Assembly (NCBI GenBank): GCA_003165595.1
Contig: PLWQ01000003.1
Location: 1 to 41,957, forward strand
Source: Fibrobacterota bacterium
GTDB taxonomy: Bacteria; Fibrobacterota; Chitinivibrionia; Chitinivibrionales; FEN-1185
DNA length: 41,957 nucleotides
Reading direction: 5' to 3'
Part shown: in pieces, positions 23,877 through 30,194 of the stretch
How the letters are laid out: every line of letters starts with the position of its first letter
How positions within the stretch are numbered: the first letter of the stretch is position 1
The notes under the pieces: model-generated
The model's database searches: none
Seen by the model: only the letters and a program-made list of their open reading frames with translations
Told to the model about the DNA's origin: nothing
Made by a program: the position numbers and the translations under genes

Positions 23877-24920
23877 ATGGTACATTTGGATACAAACGCC
23901 ATCTCCATTCTGGCCAGTAATGAAGACCTACAAAGTGCTTTTTTTGACTACTTGTCAAGAACAAACGAGGCGCTAATACTTAACTATTTTCAGATGATGG
24001 AATTAATAAAATCTTCGGATTCAGCTCGCGTAAACGAAAGAATTTCATTTTTGCGGAAAGCTCCACGGAAGAGGCTATTAGTGCCGACTCTCATTGAAGT
24101 CGTTTTTCATGAGATAGCGGATTTTTATTTGCTGGACAGAACATTGTCCAAGGAAGAATTTAGGGAAAAGTATACCATCATCATCGAGTCAAACGATGAA
24201 ATGGCCTATCTGGCAAATACTGCATCGGCGGTGTGGGATAATGTTCGGGATTCTTTCCACGCCAGCATAGGAGGAGATATCTTCAGCAAAGTAGTATCCC
24301 AGTACAAGACCGGAATAAGCAAATTAAGGGTAAGGGATTTCGTAAAACCCAAACCCAATCCAAGACATCCGCTCTTTGACAAACGTGACGCAGAACGCCA
24401 TTTTGACAGGTTCGCTCCCGACAAATCAGATACCACTGTGTTTTGTCAATACATGAATCAAGTACGAAGGATGGAGGATGCTGGGTATGATGAACTAATT
24501 CGATTTATTGAAAACTCTATGCAGGAATTCTATTTTCCCAACGAGGTATGGGATTGGAAGATAAAGAAGTTTATGGAACAGGCGTATTTTATGCGCCGGG
24601 CGCGACATGCACTCCGTTTTTTTCCGGATTCAGAGGGAATTTCAGAGACGTTTTTCAAGAAGATTAACACATGCGATTTATCTTGTTGTCCAAGTTTCTT
24701 TATTTCAAGAAAGCTGATGCAGTACCTGAATGATAGACCTACAGTAACCAAACCATCAGATTCTTTCGACATATTTTACGCAGGGCTTTTGCCGTATGTC
24801 GATGTTTATACTTGCGACAATGAAATTGCTTCAGCCTTAACACAAATAATAAGATCCAACAGGCTGGAAAAGGACCGATTCAATTATTATACCCTCACCG
24901 ACTTTCGGAATTTCTTCTAA
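23877..24920 (+). CDS. Large PIN-like nuclease domain protein
   Basis: The protein of about 348 residues starts with VHLDTNAIS, the acidic strand typical of PIN nucleases, and near its C-terminus has DSFDIFYAGLLPYVDVYTCDNEIASAL, which fits the distal PIN strand with conserved acidic residues. The central 200 residues are a helical insertion unlike short VapC toxins. It probably acts as an RNase, perhaps as a defence toxin, but no antitoxin gene is seen beside it. The ATG at 23877 is preferred over a TTG at 23871. It is convergent with nothing and is the last gene of the element before the right end. Confidence 0.65.
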   Translation: MVHLDTNAISILASNEDLQSAFFDYLSRTNEALILNYFQMMELIKSSDSARVNERISFLRKAPRKRLLVPTLIEVVFHEIADFYLLDRTLSKEEFREKYTIIIESNDEMAYLANTASAVWDNVRDSFHASIGGDIFSKVVSQYKTGISKLRVRDFVKPKPNPRHPLFDKRDAERHFDRFAPDKSDTTVFCQYMNQVRRMEDAGYDELIRFIENSMQEFYFPNEVWDWKIKKFMEQAYFMRRARHALRFFPDSEGISETFFKKINTCDLSCCPSFFISRKLMQYLNDRPTVTKPSDSFDIFYAGLLPYVDVYTCDNEIASALTQIIRSNRLEKDRFNYYTLTDFRNFF

Positions 24921-25302
24921 GAAGGTTCTTCTATTCCCGGCGTGTCAGGTACGCGTGCTAAGTTTTACTAGGTTTTCTGTTTCACCCGCCTGCGGATGCG
25001 TAACCAATACGCGCGCGTACCTTGCCCGATCCGTCACACGGTCGGTTCTTTCTTCCCTCGCGCGCGTGTATCGTAGCTGAATATTCCCGCATCAACAACC
25101 CGTGTCCAGCCTAAGAGTACGCTAGAACATACGCCCTATGGTGACAGAAGCCCGGATCGCCGCCGGGGTGTAACAAGATGCCGCGGGGCCCATCTTCGCT
25201 GCCTGGCGCGCGCGTGCGCGGCAATTGATCTTTGGAAACCGCAAATTGAACTATGCTTTGTGTGATGATACTCATGGATTGTTTTTGAAGTGGTTTTTCG
25301 GG
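24921..25302. other. Non-coding stretch with CG-rich patch
   Basis: No gene can be supported here. The stretch from about 24940 to 25220 is rich in C+G, with repeated GCGCGC-type tracts, in contrast to the A+T-rich genes around it. An open minus-strand frame (25111-25347) has no protein-like features. Confidence 0.4.
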
Positions 25303-25352
25303 CAAGTGTACCAATAAGTGTACCAATTCACTGGTACAGTGTACCAATTTTC
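25303..25352 (+). repeat. Right arm-type integrase repeats
   Basis: Three direct copies of AGTGTACCAAT occur, at about 25305-25315, 25317-25327 and 25338-25348, and the last is preceded by an inverted half site. They lie about 104-152 bp inside the right att core, in the same orientation as the pair at 4960-4981. I infer arm-type binding sites for the integrase. Confidence 0.6.
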
Positions 25353-25456
25353 AGGGTATTTGATACTATTTTGTAGAGAAGTGAGGCAATGCGGAGAGAA
25401 TAGAAAAGACCTTTTAAAACGCTGTTTTCATAGGGAGAAGTTGGAAGGGAGAAAAA

Positions 25457-25507
25457 TGCCAGCGCAGAGATTCGAACTCCGGACAAGTGGATTATGATTC
25501 CACTGCT
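25457..25507 (-). repeat. Right att repeat, within the intact tRNA
   Basis: These 51 bp are identical to 4856-4906 and form the anticodon arm through the discriminator base of the intact tRNA gene. The sequence beyond the 3' end is element DNA (T-rich), without CCA. Confidence 0.95.
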
Positions 25508-25530
25508 CTAACCGACTGAGCTACGCTGGC
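25457..25530 (-). tRNA. tRNA with CAU anticodon (Met or Ile2), integration site
   Basis: The 74-nt gene folds into a full cloverleaf: acceptor GCCAGCG/CGCTGGC, D arm GCTC/GAGC, anticodon stem GTGGA/TCCAC with loop ATCATAA giving anticodon CAU, T arm CGGAG/CTCTG with TTCGAAT, and discriminator A. C1 is not unpaired, so it is not an initiator. It is either elongator tRNA-Met or tRNA-Ile2, whose C34 is converted by TilS. The proximity of tilS before integration favours Ile2 slightly, but sequence alone does not settle it. The 3' end is not followed by CCA, whereas the displaced fragment at 4856 is. Confidence 0.95.
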
Positions 25531-25571
25531 ATTTTTTAAATCAGGATAATCCTGGTCGAAAAGCACACACA

Positions 25572-25601
25572 AAATTAAGTGACGGGGCAACGTGTTGTCA
25601 A
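25572..25601 (-). promoter_or_regulatory. Promoter of the tRNA gene
   Basis: On the minus strand a perfect TTGACA (25596-25601) and a TAATTT (25572-25577) are 18 bp apart, placing a start about 35 bases upstream of the tRNA. The -10 match is weak. It is chromosomal DNA and could once have driven tilS as well. Confidence 0.5.
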
Positions 25602-25613
25602 CGAACACGTCGG

Positions 25614-25796
25614 GCCGACCTCGCCGACATCCTTATCGGACTCACCTCCCGCGACTTCGGCTGCGAAACAACCTTGACCTTCAACAAGCAGGCGGCCCGA
25701 TCCGACCTCTTTTCGTTGTTGGCCTCGCGATGTGATTGTTACTTCAACGTTTGCCGACCGAACTTGTCATTAATCCATCCGCCATTGTATCTTTGA
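25614..25796 (+). pseudogene. C-terminal remnant of a VapC-type PIN toxin
   Basis: The frame from 25614 reads ADLADILIGLTSRDFGC, then ETTLTFNKQAAR and SDLFSLLA, which matches the C-terminal third of VapC toxins (ADFADALI, GC-x-x-T-x-TFDK-x-A). The upstream part of the gene is missing, with the tRNA promoter immediately before it. The frame runs to a TGA at 25794-25796, and hicB starts three bases later. It is a truncated fragment, not a working toxin. Confidence 0.75.
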
Positions 25797-25799
25797 TGC

Positions 25800-26015
25800 A
25801 TGGAAGCCAACGAACTTATTTTTGAAGTAACACAGGAAAGCGACGGCGGCTACGTGGCCGAATGCCTTACTGAGAATATTTTCACTCAGGCCGATTCATG
25901 GGAAGAATTACGCAAGAATGTTCGCGAGGCCGTATCCGCTTTCTTTTTCGACCGCCAATTACCAACCACGGTCCGTTTGCACCTCGTCCGTGACGAGACT
26001 CTTTCTGCAGCATGA
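25800..26015 (+). CDS. hicB: HicB-family antitoxin
   Basis: The 71-residue protein has the small alpha-beta fold of HicB-like antitoxins: LIFEVTQESDGGYVAECL, then a helical SWEELRKNVREAV segment. It lacks an evident C-terminal DNA-binding domain, as in the short HicB forms. It overlaps hicA by four bases (ATGA), antitoxin first. It is expected to bind and inhibit HicA. No clear ribosome site is seen before the ATG at 25800. Confidence 0.85.
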   Translation: MEANELIFEVTQESDGGYVAECLTENIFTQADSWEELRKNVREAVSAFFFDRQLPTTVRLHLVRDETLSAA

Positions 26016-26251
26016 AAATTCCACGTGAACTCAGCGGTGCCTCTTTTGTGAAAGTTCTGTGCAAGACCTGGGGTTACAAGCAGGTGCACCAAGTGGGCAG
26101 CCATATCATGGTGGAAACCGACCAACCTTCTCATCAGCGCATAGTAGTTCCAAACCATAGTTTTCTGCGAATCGGTACGCTCAATGCAATCTTGCGCGCG
26201 GTGGCAGATCATAAAGGCGTACCAAAAGAGAAAATCCTGGAATCGCTGTAA
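26012..26251 (+). CDS. hicA: HicA-family mRNA interferase toxin
   Basis: The 79-residue protein has the double-stranded-RNA-binding-like fold of HicA/YcfA toxins: IPRELSGASFVKVL, then QVGSHIMVE with the catalytic-type histidine, then a PNHSFLRIGTLNAIL segment. Such toxins cleave mRNA and block translation until bound by HicB. It is coupled to hicB by a four-base overlap and ends ten bases before the hydrolase gene. Confidence 0.88.
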   Translation: MKIPRELSGASFVKVLCKTWGYKQVHQVGSHIMVETDQPSHQRIVVPNHSFLRIGTLNAILRAVADHKGVPKEKILESL

Positions 26252-26260
26252 CCACCTTCG

Positions 26261-27259
26261 ATGCGCACAAGACGTACCTTTGCATTGTCAACCTTACTCT
26301 GTTTTGGTTTCTTGAATCTCGCCGTCTCCGCCGACACTCTCGACCTCGCGCCGCTCAAAGCCTCGCTTCCGCCGCTATCGTTCTCGTCCCCGCCACCAAC
26401 GTACGCCAAACCGGTTATCGACTATTTCACCTACTACGGCCTCGGCCATGCAGCATGCGCACATTACTTCGGCACCTTCAGGTCCGGCGGCAACCTCCTC
26501 GCAGGCCATGTTTACAAACAGGATTCATGCCTCGGCACGGTATTTCTGATTCACGGATTTTACGATCATACGGGCATTCTGAAGAACCTTATATCCCTGT
26601 GCCTGGACGAAAAGTTCTGTGTCGCGGTGTTCGACCTCCCGGGCCACGGCCTTTCCACCGGAGAGCCGGCGGCCATCGACTCATTCGCCGAATACAGCAA
26701 CGCATTTGCGGATTTTGTGGCGTTGTGCGATGTGCACGTTCCGCGCCCCTACGCAGCCATAGGCCACAGCACTGGATGCGCCGTGCTGCTCTCACGGCTT
26801 TTCTTTGCAAATGAAACAAGGTTTTCCCGGGTGATCATGCTTGCGCCGCTTGTCCGGAGCGAATATTGGGTGCTTTCGAAGGCCGGCTATGCCCTTGCGC
26901 CCTTTGCCACAACCATGCCGCGATGGATGCGGGACGAATCGCATGACGCCTCTTTTCTCGCATGGTTTGACCGCGACCCGCTGCAGGTGAAGCATTTTCC
27001 GGTGCGGTGGGCAAAGGCGCTGTTTGCGTGGGAGGCGCGGATGGACACGGTGACGCCGCGACGTTTTCCCGTGTCAATAATTCAGGGGACAGCCGACAAC
27101 ACGGTGGGCTGGCGGTACAACATTCCGTTTTTGCAAAGGAAAATTCCGGGGTGTGACGTGACAACCATCCCCGGCGCACGGCATCACCTGATCAACGAAA
27201 CCGCGCCGTACCGGGAGAAGTGCCTGGAAAAAATCCGGGAGATTCTGCGGACCTTGTAG
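26261..27259 (+). CDS. Secreted alpha/beta hydrolase, lysophospholipase-like
   Basis: The 332-residue protein has an N-terminal signal peptide (basic MRTRRT, then a hydrophobic stretch ending near VSA, residue 24), so it is probably exported. The fold is an alpha/beta hydrolase of the serine aminopeptidase/monoacylglycerol lipase type: FLIHGFYDHTG for the oxyanion region, the nucleophile elbow GHSTG near residue 170, an aspartate in GTADNTV near 277 and a histidine in ARHHL near 308. The substrate cannot be inferred. It follows hicA closely but is not an obvious part of the toxin-antitoxin unit. Confidence 0.85.
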   Translation: MRTRRTFALSTLLCFGFLNLAVSADTLDLAPLKASLPPLSFSSPPPTYAKPVIDYFTYYGLGHAACAHYFGTFRSGGNLLAGHVYKQDSCLGTVFLIHGFYDHTGILKNLISLCLDEKFCVAVFDLPGHGLSTGEPAAIDSFAEYSNAFADFVALCDVHVPRPYAAIGHSTGCAVLLSRLFFANETRFSRVIMLAPLVRSEYWVLSKAGYALAPFATTMPRWMRDESHDASFLAWFDRDPLQVKHFPVRWAKALFAWEARMDTVTPRRFPVSIIQGTADNTVGWRYNIPFLQRKIPGCDVTTIPGARHHLINETAPYREKCLEKIREILRTL

Positions 27260-27266
27260 CGCAGAC

Positions 27267-27758
27267 CTACTTTCCGCGCAGCGCATCCAGCGCCAGGCCC
27301 ACGGCGCCATGCGCGTCGAACGCCTCTTTGTACAACGAAGCGTCGATGGGCCCTATTTTCTGTAGGTTCCAGGCGCCGGGAAGATAGATCACCGGCTTGC
27401 CCGCGTTGAGCGCGAACCCTATCTCGCTGAGGGTCCCGAATTTCCCGGGAAACGCGATGAGCACGTCGGATGCATTAACGACGAGCGTGTTTCTCCCAAA
27501 GCCCATGCCGCTGGGGATCACGATCCGCACAAAGGGATTCGCCGCGCTCCTGTCGGTCCCCGGAAGAATGCCCACCACGATGCCGCCGTTTTCGTGCGCA
27601 CCACGGCTCGCGGCCTCCATCACGCCGCCGAGCCCGCCGCATACCAGCACCGCGTTGTTGTTCGCGATGAACTTGCCCGCTTCGTAGGCCATGGCGAGCG
27701 TTTCGTCCGAAGCCTCCGCGCCGCCGATAACGCCGATGGCAGGATTCGCATTTGTCAT
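27267..27758 (-). CDS. LOG-like Rossmann protein (TIGR00725 type)
   Basis: The 163-residue protein has the signature of a single-domain LOG/SLOG family: IGVIGGAEAS, VCGGLGGVMEAASRGA, VGILPGTDRSAANP and PGKFGTLSEIGFAL. The last motif is the PGG-x-GT-x-x-E site of LOG lysine-decarboxylase-like nucleosidases. The exact substrate of this branch is not established. It ends eight bases after the hydrolase on the opposite strand and starts four bases from the yjbQ stop, so it is co-transcribed with yjbQ. Confidence 0.85.
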   Translation of the reverse strand: MTNANPAIGVIGGAEASDETLAMAYEAGKFIANNNAVLVCGGLGGVMEAASRGAHENGGIVVGILPGTDRSAANPFVRIVIPSGMGFGRNTLVVNASDVLIAFPGKFGTLSEIGFALNAGKPVIYLPGAWNLQKIGPIDASLYKEAFDAHGAVGLALDALRGK

Positions 27759-27761
27759 ATG

Positions 27762-28178
27762 TTATTCCCCTATGATTTTAATGAGCACGCGTTTTCTGCG
27801 CCGTCCGTCGAACTCACCGTAGAAGATCCGTTCCCACGGGCCGAAATCGAGTTTCCCGCCGGTGACCGCCACGACAACCTCGCGGCCCATCACCTGGCGC
27901 TTGAGATGCGCGTCGCCGTTGTCTTCGCCGCCGTTGTGGCGGTAGCGGCTCACGGGCTCATGCGGCGCCAGTTTTTCGAGCCAGTCGTCGAAGTCCCGGT
28001 GCAGGCCCGGTTCGTCGTCGTTGATAAACACGCTTGCCGTGATGTGCATCGCGTTGACCAGGCACAGCCCCTCGCGGATGCCGCTTTCGGCAAGCGCCGC
28101 CTCAACCTGCGGTGTGATGTTGATGAACTCGCGCCGGGTTGCGGTGCAGAACTCGAGGGTTCGGCGATGGGATTTCAT
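27762..28178 (-). CDS. yjbQ: YjbQ family (UPF0047) protein
   Basis: The roughly 138-residue protein matches the YjbQ family: [31 protein letters not shown] and a C-terminal [25 protein letters not shown]. YjbQ-like proteins show a weak thiamine phosphate synthase activity, and their true role is uncertain. The ATG at 28178 has a GGGAG five to six bases upstream and is preferred over a TTG at 28190. It precedes the LOG-like gene by four bases. Confidence 0.93.
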   Translation of the reverse strand: MKSHRRTLEFCTATRREFINITPQVEAALAESGIREGLCLVNAMHITASVFINDDEPGLHRDFDDWLEKLAPHEPVSRYRHNGGEDNGDAHLKRQVMGREVVVAVTGGKLDFGPWERIFYGEFDGRRRKRVLIKIIGE

Positions 28179-28199
28179 GGATTCTCCCAAAAGAAGGAT

Positions 28200-28330
28200 T
28201 CACCACGGAGGCACAGAGGGCACAGAGATGAAGAAATTAAAAATTAAAAATTCAAGATTAAAGATTTGTAATCTCTAATTTTCAATCTTTAATCCATTTT
28301 TTCTCTGTGTCCTCGGTGTCTCTGCGGTGA
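28200..28330. repeat. Intergenic inverted repeat unit
   Basis: Imperfect 29-base arms, TCACCACGGAGGCACAGAGG... at 28200-28228 and ...CCTCGGTGTCTCTGCGGTGA at 28302-28330, flank an A+T-rich middle with oligo-A and oligo-T tracts. This is a widely seen dispersed intergenic repeat type. It could form a large hairpin between yjbQ and pgi. Confidence 0.75.
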
Positions 28331-28338
28331 GTGTTTTC

Positions 28339-29682
28339 TTATCCCAATTTCGCGAGCCGCGCCTTGAGCGCTTCGCCCTGTTTTTCGTTGCCGGGCTTGG
28401 CAAGCAGCGCAAACATGTTCTTCTTGTACGCTTCGACGCCGGGCTGGTCGAACGGGTTGACGCGCAGGAGATAGCCGGACAAGGCTATCGACTTTTCTAA
28501 GAAGTAGAACGCCTGGCCCAGGGTTTCTTCGGTGCGGTCGGCCAGGGTGATGGTTGCGCACGGCACGCTTCCGTCGAGGTGCGCCAGCAGGGTCCCGCGG
28601 TACGCCTCGGCATTGACATCCTCGAAACTCCTGCCTGCAAGGTAGTTGAGTTCGTCGCTGTCGTCGGCGAGCCCGGGAAGCTTGATGGACGTGTTGGTCT
28701 TCCCGAAAACCACGAACGTTTCGAACACGGTACGCAGCCCTTCCTGCATCCACTGGCCCAGCGAGTGCAAGTCGGTGGTGTAATCGACCGACGCCGGGAA
28801 GATGCCGGTGAGGTTCTTTCCCTCGCTCTCGCCGGCGAGCTGCTTGAACCAGTCGCCGAGATAGTGAAGCTGCGGCGCGAACATGGCCATCACCTCCGTG
28901 GTCTTTCCGCGGCGAAACAGGATGTTCCTCGCCACCGCATACCTGCCCGCTATGTTTTTGTCAAGCGACGGCGCGCTGCACAAGTCCATGGCTTCACGCG
29001 CGCCCGCAAGCAATTTGCGGATATCCAGCCCGGCCATGGCGCAGGGAAACAGCCCCACGGGCGTGAGCACGGAGAACCGGCCGCCCACGTCGGACGGTAT
29101 GTCGAACGTGACGTACTTTTCCTCACCGGCAAGTTTGCGCAATGCGCCATTCTTCGGATCCGTCGTCGCCACGATACGGCGTGCCGCATCGGACTTGCCG
29201 TAGCGCTTTTCCATCCATTGCTTTATTATACGGAACGCGATGCCGGGCTCGGTGGTTGTTCCGCTCTTGGAGATAACATTGACCGCGACGCTCTTGTCCT
29301 TCACGAGTTCGAGCAGATCGTTCACATAATCGGAATTTATCTGATGTCCCGTGAATATCACGCGGGGCTTGCGCAGGTCTTCGAACGACGGCGACATGAA
29401 CTCGACGGCCGCCTTGGCGCCCAGGTACGATCCGCCGATGCCGATGCAGATAAGGACGTCGGTTGCGGGCCGCAGCGCAGCCGCCGTGTCGCACACCTTC
29501 TGTACCACTGCCGGGTCGATGGTTTTGGGCAGGTCGAGCCAGCCGAGAAAGTCGTGTCCGGGGCCGTTGCGTTTTTCGAGCATTGCCTGGGCAGCGGCGA
29601 ATGACGGTTCGTAGGCTGCGCGTTCGGAGGTACTGATCCAGTCGTTGAGACATTTGTCGTCGTAGAAAATTTTCTGAGCCAT
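28339..29682 (-). CDS. pgi: Glucose-6-phosphate isomerase
   Basis: Pgi interconverts glucose 6-phosphate and fructose 6-phosphate in glycolysis and gluconeogenesis. The 447-residue protein is of the short bacterial type. Visible signatures include GIGGSYLGAKAAVEF near residue 80, SKSGTTTEPG near 150, GGRFSVLTPVGLFP near 205, HSLGQWMQEG near 305 and NPFDQPGVEAYK near 415. The ATG at 29682 has GAGG nine bases upstream; the frame extends to 29850 through a repeat but that part is not protein-like. Confidence 0.97.
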   Translation of the reverse strand: MAQKIFYDDKCLNDWISTSERAAYEPSFAAAQAMLEKRNGPGHDFLGWLDLPKTIDPAVVQKVCDTAAALRPATDVLICIGIGGSYLGAKAAVEFMSPSFEDLRKPRVIFTGHQINSDYVNDLLELVKDKSVAVNVISKSGTTTEPGIAFRIIKQWMEKRYGKSDAARRIVATTDPKNGALRKLAGEEKYVTFDIPSDVGGRFSVLTPVGLFPCAMAGLDIRKLLAGAREAMDLCSAPSLDKNIAGRYAVARNILFRRGKTTEVMAMFAPQLHYLGDWFKQLAGESEGKNLTGIFPASVDYTTDLHSLGQWMQEGLRTVFETFVVFGKTNTSIKLPGLADDSDELNYLAGRSFEDVNAEAYRGTLLAHLDGSVPCATITLADRTEETLGQAFYFLEKSIALSGYLLRVNPFDQPGVEAYKKNMFALLAKPGNEKQGEALKARLAKLG

Positions 29683-29720
29683 TGAGTGAATCCTCGCTTT
29701 CTTTATCAAAATTTTGAAAT

Positions 29721-29867
29721 GGGCGTTTCCCTCGCAGTGCTCGGGCCGGTCTCCCTGCGGGCTCGGCTGGTCAGCCTCGTTGCCGGACCGCCCTATTCGC
29801 CTTCGGCGAGGGTCGGCCGGCAATGTGCTCCGGCACACCCTCCGGTCCACCTAACGCGCGGCAGAAG
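29721..29867 (-). repeat. Dispersed repeat R1, copy A
   Basis: About 147 bp similar to 38737-38883 (opposite orientation) and 41088-41232 (same orientation). It is rich in G+C and reads as an apparent peptide on one strand only by chance. It lies upstream of pgi, between pgi and the diadenylate cyclase gene. Confidence 0.8.
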
Positions 29868-29942
29868 AGCAGTTTCGCCCTTATAAAAACTGCATCACGA
29901 GAACCAGGTTCTATCATTTCAGCGCAATTTTATTATCTGTCA

Positions 29943-30179
29943 ACTGTCAACTTGAAACTTTCAACTTCTTAACTCTCTTGGTGCCCCCCAGCCGCCGTTT
30001 CTTTTCGCGACTACTCTCCCGTGGGGGCCACCTGCGGAGGGGGTGTGGGTGCAGACAACCGGCGCGCAAATCCACCATGGGCACAGAATTCTGTGCCCCT
30101 ACAAAAACGTGCCGGTTGGCTGCACCCCAGGGATTGCGCCCGCCCAACAGGAAGGGCGGATAGCGCACTTCCCCCACCA
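29943..30179 (-). repeat. Dispersed repeat R2, copy A
   Basis: About 237 bp inverted relative to 38419-38631. It contains a perfect 20-bp palindrome centred on GAATTC at 30079-30098 (GGGCACAG.../...CTGTGCCC). It has about 24 more bases than copy B, near its right end. With R1 copy A it fills the whole pgi-cyclase gap. Confidence 0.85.
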
Positions 30180-30194
30180 AAACAAAATCTCGCC

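Larger units (their letters stand above)
4856..25507. mobile_element. Integrated element of about 20.6 kb in a tRNA(CAU) gene
   Basis: The element is delimited by a perfect 51-bp direct repeat (4856-4906 and 25457-25507; offset 20,601 bp). The right copy is part of an intact tRNA gene and the left copy is the displaced 3' fragment. A tyrosine integrase gene abuts the left repeat, an AlpA/Xis-like gene follows, and similar direct repeats lie inside both ends. The interior is visibly richer in A+T than both flanks. It carries a primase/helicase-like replication gene, iteron clusters and probable defence cargo. No capsid, terminase large subunit, portal or conjugation gene is recognisable. A phage satellite or an integrative plasmid-like island is the best description. 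Confidence 0.93.

Noticed and set aside
25111-25347. Minus-strand open frame resembling an integrase tail (LVHLLVHL, or GTLIGTL in another frame)
   Set aside because: The likeness is confined to the short arm-type repeats shared with the integrase gene; the rest shows no integrase motifs.
29683-29850. N-terminal extension of pgi
   Set aside because: It is the translation of repeat R1 copy A; the ATG at 29682 has a proper ribosome site and matches the family length.
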